Below are positions 1 to 5,252 of a stretch of DNA of 5,252 bases, one piece after another. A program made the position numbers and the translations under genes. Position 1 is the first letter of the stretch; each line of letters begins with the position of its first letter. The DNA comes from an uncultured Lysobacter sp. (GTDB taxonomy: Bacteria; Pseudomonadota; Gammaproteobacteria; Xanthomonadales; Xanthomonadaceae), in assembly GCA_943913335.1 (NCBI GenBank), contig CALTXS010000088.1:1-5252 (forward strand), given 5' to 3'. The notes beneath the pieces were generated by a model. That model was not told where the DNA came from. It saw only the letters and a list, made by a program, of their open reading frames with translations, and ran no database searches.

Positions 1-679
1 TAACCGCCGTGACGCGGCGATGACCGTTACATTGCTCACCGGTCCGCGGTGTCGGGTAGTCCTGCGGCCGATCCAGCAGAACGGTATCGAGACCGGCCTC
101 ACGGGCTGCATCGAGTTCTGCCACGATGTCCGACAGGAACAGGATTTCATTGGCAGGCACATCAATGGCCGAGGTGATGACCTGGTATGAACTGACCTCG
201 CGCTTGCCGCCGACATCGGTGTCAAACCAACCCGAGAACAGGGGCTGCAGGTCACCGGCCTGGGTATGGCCAAACAGCAGCTTCTGCGCGGGCACCGATC
301 CTGAAGAATACACATACAGTGCAACGCCTTCAGCGTGCCATTGGCGCAGCATCTCTAAGGCATCGTCGTAAACGGGTGCTGTGAAATCGCCGTTGCGATA
401 GCCGGACTCCCAGATGCGGCCCTGTATCGCTTTCAGATCGCCTTGCTTGCGGTCTTCATCAATCCAGCGGCGCAGCACCTCGATCAGACCGGTCAGGTCG
501 TCGGCAGGGACGCCTGATTCCAGCGCCACGGCATCGAGACGCTCGCGCACCTGCGGATCCTGCGCATTGGCGCGGATAAACGGATCCATCGCCTGGTGTG
601 CATAGGGAAACAGCACGTCCTTTACGAACGTAATACTACTGGTCGTGCCTTCGATATCGGTAAGAATGACCTGGGTCAC
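1..679 (-). CDS. mtnC: Enolase-phosphatase E1 (acireductone synthase), 3' end cut by window edge
   Basis: HAD-superfamily bifunctional enzyme of the methionine salvage pathway. It enolises 2,3-diketo-5-methylthiopentyl-1-phosphate and then dephosphorylates it to acireductone in the cytoplasm. I translated 226 codons from a GTG start with no stop. The family is usually about 225-235 residues, so only a few C-terminal residues should be missing. HAD motif I is TDIEGTTSS (Asp8, Glu10), with the Glu typical of E1 in place of the usual second Asp. Motif II is YSSGSV (residues 124-129) followed by Lys133 in AQKLLF. Motif III is FLSD (181-184) followed by ELDAAREAG. The GTG start is chosen because it begins just before motif I and overlaps the TGA of mtnD by 4 bp (GTGA). 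No good Shine-Dalgarno precedes it, which fits translational coupling. It is the last visible gene of the mtnB-mtnD-mtnC operon. Identification is firm. Confidence 0.95.
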   Translation of the reverse strand, partial: MTQVILTDIEGTTSSITFVKDVLFPYAHQAMDPFIRANAQDPQVRERLDAVALESGVPADDLTGLIEVLRRWIDEDRKQGDLKAIQGRIWESGYRNGDFTAPVYDDALEMLRQWHAEGVALYVYSSGSVPAQKLLFGHTQAGDLQPLFSGWFDTDVGGKREVSSYQVITSAIDVPANEILFLSDIVAELDAAREAGLDTVLLDRPQDYPTPRTGEQCNGHRRVTAV

Positions 680-1233
680 GCCGCAGACTCGGGCTCGTAA
701 CGCGGGAACCTAGCGGCCCAGTCGGTGCCGGTGAAATGACCGACCCAGCCCTCGGGATCCTTAAAGAAACGAATCGCTACGAAGGCCGGCTCGGGGCCCA
801 TATCGAACCAGTGCAGGGTACGATCCGGCACGGCGATGTAATCGCCCTTGGTGCACAGTACCTCGTAGACGCGGCCTTCGACATGCAGCGTGAACTGACC
901 GGCGCCTGCCACAAACAGTCGGACCTCGTCCTCGATATGGAAGTGCTCGTCAAGGAATTTTGCGCGGGCGGCTTCGCGGTTCGGATTGTCGGGGGCAATG
1001 GAGGCGACATCGACCGTGGTGAAGCCGTGCTCTGCTACCACGCGATCAATGTCCTCGCGGAACGCGGCAAAGATCTCCTCCTGCGAGGCGCCCGGCTGCA
1101 CGTCCGCGCGCGGTTGCCACTGTTCGAAGCGCACGCCAATGCGATCGAGTTCGGCGGCTATGGATGCCGCATCGGCTGTGTTCAGGATCGGCTGGTCCGG
1201 TTGGCCCTCGTCAAAAATACGCAGTCGGCTCAT
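676..1233 (-). CDS. mtnD: Acireductone dioxygenase (ARD)
   Basis: Cupin-fold metal dioxygenase of 185 residues, the usual family length. It oxidises acireductone with O2. The Fe2+ form gives 4-methylthio-2-oxobutanoate (the methionine precursor) plus formate; the Ni2+ form of the same protein gives an off-pathway product and CO (family knowledge). The metal-binding set is visible: HFHIEDEVR supplies His97, His99 and Glu103, and TLHWFD supplies His141, the same spacing as in characterised bacterial ARDs. The sequence cannot tell which metal is used. The ATG overlaps the mtnB stop as ATGA, and an AGGA ribosome-binding site lies about 10 bases upstream inside mtnB. Its own TGA overlaps the GTG of mtnC. 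It is the middle gene of the salvage operon, encoded before the E1 enzyme that makes its substrate. Confidence 0.96.
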   Translation of the reverse strand: MSRLRIFDEGQPDQPILNTADAASIAAELDRIGVRFEQWQPRADVQPGASQEEIFAAFREDIDRVVAEHGFTTVDVASIAPDNPNREAARAKFLDEHFHIEDEVRLFVAGAGQFTLHVEGRVYEVLCTKGDYIAVPDRTLHWFDMGPEPAFVAIRFFKDPEGWVGHFTGTDWAARFPRYEPESAA

Positions 1234-1874
1234 TTTTGCAGCTTCCTCATTTCGAGCTCGCAGGTGAGCAGGGTTTCAAAGGCCTCGAGATGGCGGCGTG
1301 CCTCATTCATGGAGCGGCCCCACGCGTACAGACCGTGGCCATCGATCAGGTAGCCCCACATCGGACCCTTATCGAGCTGTGCATTGACCTGTGCGGCAAG
1401 CGACGTCATGTCCTGTGTATTGGGGAAGACCGGTACATCGATCATCGTTTCGTGCGTGGCTTGACCGGCAAAGGCCTTAAGCAGTTCATAGCCCTCGAGA
1501 CGCACATATCCTTGAGCAGCAAAAAAGCGCGAGGCCACCGTCTGATTCACGGAGTGGGTGTGCAGCACGCATTGCACGTCGTCGAAGCGACGGTAGAGCA
1601 TAGTGTGCAAAAGCGTCTCGGCAGAGGACTTCTTGTCGGCATCGGTTTCGACGGGATTCCCGTCGAGATCAATCACCATGATTTCGTTTTCGGTGAGGCG
1701 GCCCTTGTTGCGGCCACTAACCGTAATGGCGATGTGGTTCGCATCAATTCGTTCGGAAAAGTTGGAGCTGGTTGCAGGAGTCCAGCCCAGATCGGACAGC
1801 TCGCGAACATTAACGATGATCTCGCCGGCAGAGTGCGAGAACCGCTTGTAATCGTAAGGAAGTTGGTCAGTCAT
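1230..1874 (-). CDS. mtnB: Methylthioribulose-1-phosphate dehydratase
   Basis: Class II aldolase/adducin-fold zinc enzyme of 214 residues that dehydrates 5-methylthioribulose-1-phosphate to 2,3-diketo-5-methylthiopentyl-1-phosphate. Visible features are the N-terminal [10 protein letters not shown] segment (about 34-43), the zinc ligands His105 and His107 in VLHTHS, and His180 in DGHGLYAWG. Glu130 in GYELLKAF is the likely counterpart of the catalytic Glu of human APIP (my alignment by eye). I chose the ATG at 1874 (MTDQLPYD). The frame stays open to an upstream ATG at 1928, but that would add 18 hydrophobic, non-family residues and start inside the permease terminator hairpin. No Shine-Dalgarno precedes 1874, while a -10-like element lies 7 bases upstream, which suggests leaderless expression. 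It is the first gene of the operon, and its TGA overlaps the mtnD ATG. The mtnA and nucleosidase/phosphorylase genes for earlier steps are not in the window. Confidence 0.95.
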   Translation of the reverse strand: MTDQLPYDYKRFSHSAGEIIVNVRELSDLGWTPATSSNFSERIDANHIAITVSGRNKGRLTENEIMVIDLDGNPVETDADKKSSAETLLHTMLYRRFDDVQCVLHTHSVNQTVASRFFAAQGYVRLEGYELLKAFAGQATHETMIDVPVFPNTQDMTSLAAQVNAQLDKGPMWGYLIDGHGLYAWGRSMNEARRHLEAFETLLTCELEMRKLQK

Positions 1875-1881
1875 GGGCACT

Positions 1882-1887
1882 AGTGTA
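1882..1887 (-). promoter_or_regulatory. Candidate -10 element of the mtnBDC operon (possible leaderless start)
   Basis: On the minus strand TACACT matches TATAAT at 4 of 6 positions. It is followed by seven bases (AGTGCCC) and then the mtnB ATG. With usual -10 to start-point spacing, transcription would begin at or within one or two bases of the start codon, giving an mRNA without a leader. No convincing -35 box is seen at 16-18 bp; the best candidates (GTTATT, TTATTC) are poor. The assignment rests on position and on the lack of a Shine-Dalgarno. Confidence 0.4.
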
Positions 1888-1908
1888 ACGAATCCGAAGT
1901 TAGGAATA

Positions 1909-1941
1909 ACTAAAAGAAACGGCGTCACTCAGGACGCCGTT
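1909..1941 (-). terminator. Rho-independent terminator of the amino acid permease gene
   Basis: A perfect 9-bp stem (arms 1933-1941 and 1918-1926, AACGGCGTC/GACGCCGTT) encloses a 6-base loop. On the minus strand the stem runs into TCTTTTAGTT, a T-rich though interrupted tract. It starts about 20 bases after the permease stop codon and ends just upstream of the mtnB promoter region, so it should insulate the mtn operon from permease transcription. On the plus strand the hairpin lacks a T-run, so it is directional. Confidence 0.8.
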
Positions 1942-1963
1942 CTCGGGTGCAGCTGAGTCGCAG

Positions 1964-3517
1964 TTAGGCCTGCGGACCCTCGTGGAACTTAGGTTCTGCA
2001 GGCATCGCCGCAGGAATAGGTTCCAGCATGTGCGCATTGGCCGGGTTCATGTGGCTCTTGCGATAACCGTAGGCAAAGTAGAACACCAGGCCGATCAGTG
2101 CCCAGACCACAAAGACCATCAGGGTCTTGCCCGACAGGTTAGCGAACAGCAGCAGACAGCCGGCCACGGCCAGCGGACCCACCAGCCAGATCAGCGGGGC
2201 GCGGAAGCTGCGCTTGCGACCCGGATCCTTGACTCGCAGCACCATCACACCGACAGACACGGCGATAAAGGCGAACAGCGTGCCGGCATTGGAAATGTCG
2301 GCCAGGATGCCGACCGGGAACAGCGCCGCAAACAGCGACACGAACACACCGGTGATCAGCGTAATGACGTGCGGCGTGTGGAACTTGGGATGGACGCGGG
2401 AGAAGGCTTCGGGCAGCAGGCCGTCGCGCGACATGGTGAAGAAGATGCGGGTCTGACCGTAGATCATCATCAGAATGACCGAAGGCAGGGCCAGCGAGGC
2501 GGCCATACCGATGGCGCCGGCCAACCACGGGAACTTCAGTTCGCGGATGACGTGTGCCAGCGGCTCCTTGGAGCAGACCAGGTCGTTGATGTGTGCAGGT
2601 GATGCGCACGCGGCGGCCAGGGCCTGGCTGCCGGTAGCCAATGCGTTGCCGGCGGAATCCATGAGCGGCTTGGCACCGATGGCACCCACAGCACCATAGC
2701 TGACCAGCAGATAGAACACCGTACAAACCAGCAGCGAGCCGATCAGACCGATCGGGATATTGCGGTTGGGGTTCTTGGTTTCTTCGGCGGCAGTAGAAAC
2801 CGCATCAAAGCCAACGTATGCAAAGAAGATTGAAGCGGCAGCACCCAGAACGCCGATACCACCCATGGGCGAGCCCCAGCCGGTCGGGGTGAAGTCCTCG
2901 AAATTGACCTTGTTCACTGCGGGCAGGGCCACGACGATGAAGGCGATCAGGGCAGCGACCTTGATGCACACCATGACGGCATTGACCTTGGCCGACTTGG
3001 AAGTACCAAGGACCAGCAGACAGGTGACAACCAGAGCGACCAAGAAGGCGAGCAGGTTGAAGCCGCCGCCATCGAACGGTCCTGTCTGCAGGAACTGCGG
3101 TAACCCGACGCCCGTGCTCTTGAGCAAGCCGTTGACGTAGCCTGACCAGCCCACTGAAACCGCACCTGCAGCCACCGCGTATTCAAGGACGAGAGCCCAA
3201 CCCACAATCCAGGCGATGGTTTCGCCCATCACACCGTAGGAGTAGGTATAGGCCGAACCCGAGACCGGGATCATTGAAGCCAGCTCTGAATAGCACAACG
3301 CCGCCAGGGCGCAAACCACGGCGGCGATAACAAAGGCGTACATCATGCCCGGACCGGCTTTTTGGCCGGCCTCGGCAGTCAGAACAAAGATGCCGGTGCC
3401 GATGATCGCCCCGATTCCCAGCATGGTGAGCTGGAATGCACCGAGTTGTCGTTTTAAGGATTTCTTTTCGGCAGTGGCCAGAATCTGGTCGAGCGGTTTG
3501 ACGCGCTGAAAGAGCAT
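1964..3517 (-). CDS. APC-superfamily amino acid permease (cationic amino acid transporter-like)
   Basis: Inner-membrane amino acid transporter of 517 residues. I count about 12 membrane segments, roughly at 28-48, 57-78, 98-125, 153-171, 178-200, 219-240, 256-280, 331-353, 382-403, 405-426, 441-461 and 465-485. The first contains GIGAIIGTG (34-42), the glycine-rich unwound helix that holds the substrate's amino and carboxyl groups in this superfamily. FAYVGFDAVSTAAEETKNP (232-250) and GQTRIFFTMSRDGLLP (354-369) are typical of the CAT/YfnA-type group. The substrate cannot be read from sequence. The loop between segments 7 and 8 (about 281-330) is long and carries Cys304 and Cys315. The ATG has a GGAG ribosome-binding site 8 bases upstream. 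The gene is monocistronic, with its own terminator downstream and a divergent Nudix gene upstream. A link to methionine salvage is suggested only by adjacency. Confidence 0.92.
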   Translation of the reverse strand: MLFQRVKPLDQILATAEKKSLKRQLGAFQLTMLGIGAIIGTGIFVLTAEAGQKAGPGMMYAFVIAAVVCALAALCYSELASMIPVSGSAYTYSYGVMGETIAWIVGWALVLEYAVAAGAVSVGWSGYVNGLLKSTGVGLPQFLQTGPFDGGGFNLLAFLVALVVTCLLVLGTSKSAKVNAVMVCIKVAALIAFIVVALPAVNKVNFEDFTPTGWGSPMGGIGVLGAAASIFFAYVGFDAVSTAAEETKNPNRNIPIGLIGSLLVCTVFYLLVSYGAVGAIGAKPLMDSAGNALATGSQALAAACASPAHINDLVCSKEPLAHVIRELKFPWLAGAIGMAASLALPSVILMMIYGQTRIFFTMSRDGLLPEAFSRVHPKFHTPHVITLITGVFVSLFAALFPVGILADISNAGTLFAFIAVSVGVMVLRVKDPGRKRSFRAPLIWLVGPLAVAGCLLLFANLSGKTLMVFVVWALIGLVFYFAYGYRKSHMNPANAHMLEPIPAAMPAEPKFHEGPQA

Positions 3518-3634
3518 GTAATCGGCTCCGAGTCTAAAATGGAAGGGTGCCGGTCAGGGACCGACGTGTAGCAATAGCCTGTTCCTGACCTTATCGTTAA
3601 CTCTCCGTAAATACAAGCGCCGCACCGCCACCCC
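3518..3634. promoter_or_regulatory. Divergent promoter region between permease and Nudix gene
   Basis: These 117 bp separate two divergently oriented genes and should hold both promoters. For the permease (minus strand) there is a weak pair, TTGTAT at 3616-3611 and TAAGGT at 3593-3588, 17 bp apart, and a clear GGAG ribosome-binding site before the ATG. For the Nudix gene (plus strand) the A/T-rich stretch around 3606-3616 (GTAAATACAA) is the likeliest -10 area. No Shine-Dalgarno precedes its ATG, which follows a C-rich stretch. Neither promoter matches the consensus well. An inverted repeat at 3552-3590 lies within the region. Confidence 0.45.
3552..3590. repeat. Imperfect inverted repeat, candidate operator
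   Basis: Arms GGTCAGGGAC (3552-3561) and GTTCCTGACC (3581-3590) are inverted copies matching at 9 of 10 positions. The outer seven bases (GGTCAGG/CCTGACC) match perfectly, and 19 bases separate the arms. The arm centres are 29 bp apart, a little under three helical turns, which could suit a dimeric or tetrameric repressor. It could instead form a hairpin in the permease leader RNA, where one A-C mismatch would interrupt the stem. There is no T-run, so it is not a terminator. The function is unproven. Confidence 0.5.
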
Positions 3635-4213
3635 ATGATCCATACGCAATCGCACGTCACCGAGACCAGCCGTCTTACGGCCGAGCTGCATGCCTTCGCC
3701 GATTCTTTTCCGCAGCAACGTGATGCGATCGAAGAATTCACGGCCTTGCTGCGCGATCCGCTCAATCCGTTTGTACGGGAGCGACTGGCAGGGCATTTCA
3801 CCGCTTCGTGCTGGCTGGTGGAGCCTAAGGGTGAGCGCGTGTTGCTGACCCATCACCGCAAACTGGACCGCTGGCTGCAGCTCGGTGGCCATGCCGATGG
3901 TGAATCCGATTTGGCCTTGGCGGCACTGAAGGAGGCCGAAGAGGAATCCGGCCTGTCGGATCTGCAGGTGCTGCCCGGCATCTTTGATGTGGACCGGCAC
4001 ACCATTCCCGCACGCGGCGCCGAACCTGAGCACGATCATTTCGACGTGCGTTACGTCATCGTGGCGATGGGCTCGCTGACACCCACCGTGTCCGAGGAAT
4101 CCCTCGATCTGGCCTGGTGCGACATCACCGAGCTGGCCGCGGACCGCAGCGGCGATGCATCAATGCTGCGGATGGCACAGCGATGGCTTGGCCTTCGCGA
4201 TCGGTGGATGTAA
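3635..4213 (+). CDS. Nudix hydrolase
   Basis: Protein of 192 residues with one Nudix domain after a helical N-terminal extension of about 50 residues. Such enzymes cut nucleoside diphosphates linked to another group, using Mg2+ or Mn2+; the substrate here is not predictable. The Nudix box is at 85-107, GHADGESDLALAAL followed by KEAEEESGL. The metal-binding EExG core (Glu103, Glu104, Gly106) and Glu100 are intact. Two signature positions differ from the textbook motif GX5EX7REUXEEXGU: Ser91 stands where the first Glu is expected (a Glu is one residue earlier), and Lys99 replaces Arg. WLQLGGHADGE resembles a Nudix subgroup I remember with GGHADGD, so these may be subgroup traits. The ATG at 3635 lacks a Shine-Dalgarno, but no better in-frame start is apparent. 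It is a single-gene unit, divergent from the permease and convergent with efpL. Confidence 0.9.
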   Translation: MIHTQSHVTETSRLTAELHAFADSFPQQRDAIEEFTALLRDPLNPFVRERLAGHFTASCWLVEPKGERVLLTHHRKLDRWLQLGGHADGESDLALAALKEAEEESGLSDLQVLPGIFDVDRHTIPARGAEPEHDHFDVRYVIVAMGSLTPTVSEESLDLAWCDITELAADRSGDASMLRMAQRWLGLRDRWM

Positions 4214-4241
4214 AAAAAGCACTGCAAATGCAGTGCTTTTT
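4212..4241. terminator. Bidirectional rho-independent terminator between Nudix gene and efpL
   Basis: A 7-bp perfect stem (GCACTGC at 4219-4225, GCAGTGC at 4230-4236) carries an AAAT tetraloop. It is flanked by seven A's on the left (4212-4218) and five T's on the right (4237-4241). Both strands therefore read as hairpin plus U-tract. It begins inside the Nudix stop codon TAA and lies 24 bases beyond the stop of the convergent efpL gene, so it can serve both. Confidence 0.93.
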
Positions 4242-4265
4242 CAGAGTGCGGAACCGCGGGGGAGA

Positions 4266-4832
4266 TTAGTCGGCGCGGCCGGCAAATTCGCCCGTGGTCG
4301 TATTGATGATGATGCGCTCGCCGCCGGCAATATATTCCGGCACCATGATTTCCATGCCGTTGCTCAGCGTGGCGGGTTTAGGACGCTTGGTGGCCGTACC
4401 GCCCTTGAGTTCCGGCGGGGTTTCGGTAACTTCGACCGTGATGTTCTGCGGCACCTGCACGCCAACCGGTTGGTCGTCGATAATCTGCACGTAATAGCCC
4501 TGCAGATCGGGCAGCACGTACGGCGCGTTGTCACCCACGGACTCGGGCTTCAGGCTGTAAGACGTGTAGTCCTCGTCATCCAGGAACACGAACTCATCGC
4601 CATCCATATACGAGAAGGTGGCCAGTCGGCGCTGCAGCTCGACTTCACGCAGTTCATCTTCGGCCTTGAGCGAAAGATCGATCTTGGTACCTCCGGGCAC
4701 GGAGTACATGGTGAAGCGGTAGTTCACGTTACCGCCACGGCCCTGCGGCGAGCTGCGTTCGATATCGCGAATCTGGTAGGCCTGGCCGTTGTGTTCGACA
4801 ACCGTGCCTTTCTTCATGTCGTAGGCTTTCAT
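4266..4832 (-). CDS. efpL: Elongation factor P-like protein EfpL (YeiP)
   Basis: Paralogue of elongation factor P, 188 residues, the usual size. It is expected to bind the ribosome between the P and E sites and relieve stalling at proline-rich and some other difficult sequences (established for E. coli EfpL/YeiP). The order is an N-terminal KOW-like domain (about 1-65), a central OB domain (about 70-130) and a C-terminal OB domain (about 131-188). The loop tip reads SSPQGRGGN with Arg32, matching the unmodified Arg of E. coli YeiP (SPTARGA) instead of the modified Lys or Arg of true EF-P. The C-terminus GEFAGRAD and the segment [13 protein letters not shown] also fit YeiP. It starts at ATG 4832, with a modest GGAA about 9 bases upstream. 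It lies 20 bp after the dehydrogenase stop on the same strand, with no promoter evident between them, so they are probably co-transcribed. The bidirectional hairpin ends it. No modification-enzyme gene (epmA, epmB, earP) is in view. Confidence 0.93.
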   Translation of the reverse strand: MKAYDMKKGTVVEHNGQAYQIRDIERSSPQGRGGNVNYRFTMYSVPGGTKIDLSLKAEDELREVELQRRLATFSYMDGDEFVFLDDEDYTSYSLKPESVGDNAPYVLPDLQGYYVQIIDDQPVGVQVPQNITVEVTETPPELKGGTATKRPKPATLSNGMEIMVPEYIAGGERIIINTTTGEFAGRAD

Positions 4833-4852
4833 TGGAGAGTGTTCCGTTGGAC

Positions 4853-5252
4853 TTATTTAGCGGTGAGACGGGTGGCGCCATCGAGACGGATGGTTTCGCC
4901 GTTGAGGTAGGTGTTGGTGAGAATCGTGCCGACTAGGGCGGCAAAATCTTCCGGCTTGCCTAGGCGCGACGGGAAGGGGATCGTAGCCGCCAGCGATTCC
5001 TGCACTTGCGGCGGCATGCTGTCGACCATCGGTGTCCAGAACACGCCCGGTGCAATGGTCATGACACGGATGCCGAAACGCGACAGTTCACGCGCCATCG
5101 GCAATGTCATGCCGACCACGCCACCTTTCGATGCGGAATAGGCGGCCTGACCGATCTGGCCTTCGTACGCGGCGACCGAGGCGGTATTGATAATGACGCC
5201 GCGTTCGCCGTCGGTGCCGGTCTCGTTGGTTTGCATTAGTGCGGCGCCGGCC
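4853..5252 (-). CDS. Short-chain dehydrogenase, 3-hydroxyacyl-CoA dehydrogenase type II-like, 5' end cut by window edge
   Basis: C-terminal 132 residues of an NAD(P)-dependent SDR-family oxidoreductase. The frame is open to the right edge. The Met encoded at 5234-5236 is internal, since the SDR core continues upstream of it and about 120 residues with the Rossmann nucleotide-binding glycines are missing. The active site is visible: Ser in [10 protein letters not shown] (about 5177-5179) and the YxxxK pair in AAYSASKGG (Tyr and Lys about 5138-5140 and 5126-5128). [46 protein letters not shown] and [11 protein letters not shown] strongly resemble the HSD17B10-type 3-hydroxyacyl-CoA dehydrogenases that oxidise short or branched 3-hydroxyacyl-CoA. 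The exact substrate is not shown by sequence. efpL follows 20 bp after the TAA. A role in fatty-acid or branched-chain amino acid breakdown is inference from the family. Confidence 0.9.
   Translation of the reverse strand, partial: AGAALMQTNETGTDGERGVIINTASVAAYEGQIGQAAYSASKGGVVGMTLPMARELSRFGIRVMTIAPGVFWTPMVDSMPPQVQESLAATIPFPSRLGKPEDFAALVGTILTNTYLNGETIRLDGATRLTAK

Noticed and set aside
736..1353. Long plus-strand open frame opposite mtnD and the end of mtnB
   Set aside because: It is antisense to mtnD, whose metal-binding residues and family length are clear. The plus-strand translation shows no recognisable domain.
1164..1883. 239-residue plus-strand open frame opposite mtnB
   Set aside because: It covers nearly the same bases as mtnB on the opposite strand, has no recognisable family features, and is explained by codon bias of the real gene.
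1875..1928. Longer mtnB start at 1928 with a hydrophobic N-terminus resembling a signal peptide
   Set aside because: The start would fall inside the permease terminator hairpin, the family is cytoplasmic, and MTDQ at 1874 gives the normal family length.
1875..1963. Possible SAM or other methionine-related riboswitch before mtnB
   Set aside because: The space is only 89 bp, is largely taken by the permease terminator, and shows no riboswitch-like set of paired elements.
1982..2602. Plus-strand open frame rich in Gln, His and Arg, opposite the permease
   Set aside because: Its composition is typical of the reverse complement of a hydrophobic membrane protein gene; it shows no domain or good start signal.
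3554..4039. Minus-strand open frame opposite the Nudix gene and extending into the promoter region
   Set aside because: It lies antisense to the Nudix box and has no recognisable domain; the plus-strand gene is well supported.
4155..4910. 251-residue plus-strand open frame opposite efpL
   Set aside because: It crosses the bidirectional terminator and is the complement of a clear efpL gene, so it is a shadow.

Overview
The window is an ordinary chromosomal stretch of a moderately GC-rich proteobacterium. The protein flavour (an EfpL/YeiP-type elongation factor with the ETPPELKGG and GEFAGRAD segments, a compact mtnB-mtnD-mtnC cluster, and a 'GGHADG' Nudix hydrolase) suggests a gammaproteobacterium, perhaps Xanthomonadales-like. 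That taxonomic guess is inference from remembered protein resemblance and was not searched. Almost the whole window is coding. No RNA gene, CRISPR array, insertion sequence, phage gene or defence system was seen.

Left part (1-1874, minus strand): a methionine-salvage operon reading right to left as mtnB (methylthioribulose-1-phosphate dehydratase), mtnD (acireductone dioxygenase), mtnC (enolase-phosphatase E1, running off the left edge a few residues before its expected end). Adjacent genes overlap by 4 bp (ATGA, then GTGA), so translation is probably coupled. Together they cover three consecutive steps: methylthioribulose-1-P is dehydrated by MtnB, the product is enolised and dephosphorylated by MtnC to acireductone, and MtnD oxidises this to the 2-oxo acid precursor of methionine. 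MtnB has no Shine-Dalgarno but has a -10-like TACACT seven bases before its ATG, so a leaderless transcript is possible.

Middle (1875-3634): a rho-independent terminator ends an APC-superfamily (CAT-like) amino acid permease on the minus strand. A 117-bp intergenic region with an imperfect inverted repeat separates the permease from a divergently transcribed Nudix hydrolase.

Right part (3635-5252): the Nudix gene (plus strand) converges on efpL/yeiP (minus strand), and a strong bidirectional terminator hairpin lies between them. efpL lies 20 bp downstream of a short-chain dehydrogenase of the 3-hydroxyacyl-CoA dehydrogenase type II kind, which is cut by the right edge. No clearly undescribed system is present. 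The points most worth a second look are the possible leaderless mtn transcript, the inverted repeat in the divergent promoter region, the Cys-containing loop of the permease and the slightly non-canonical Nudix box.
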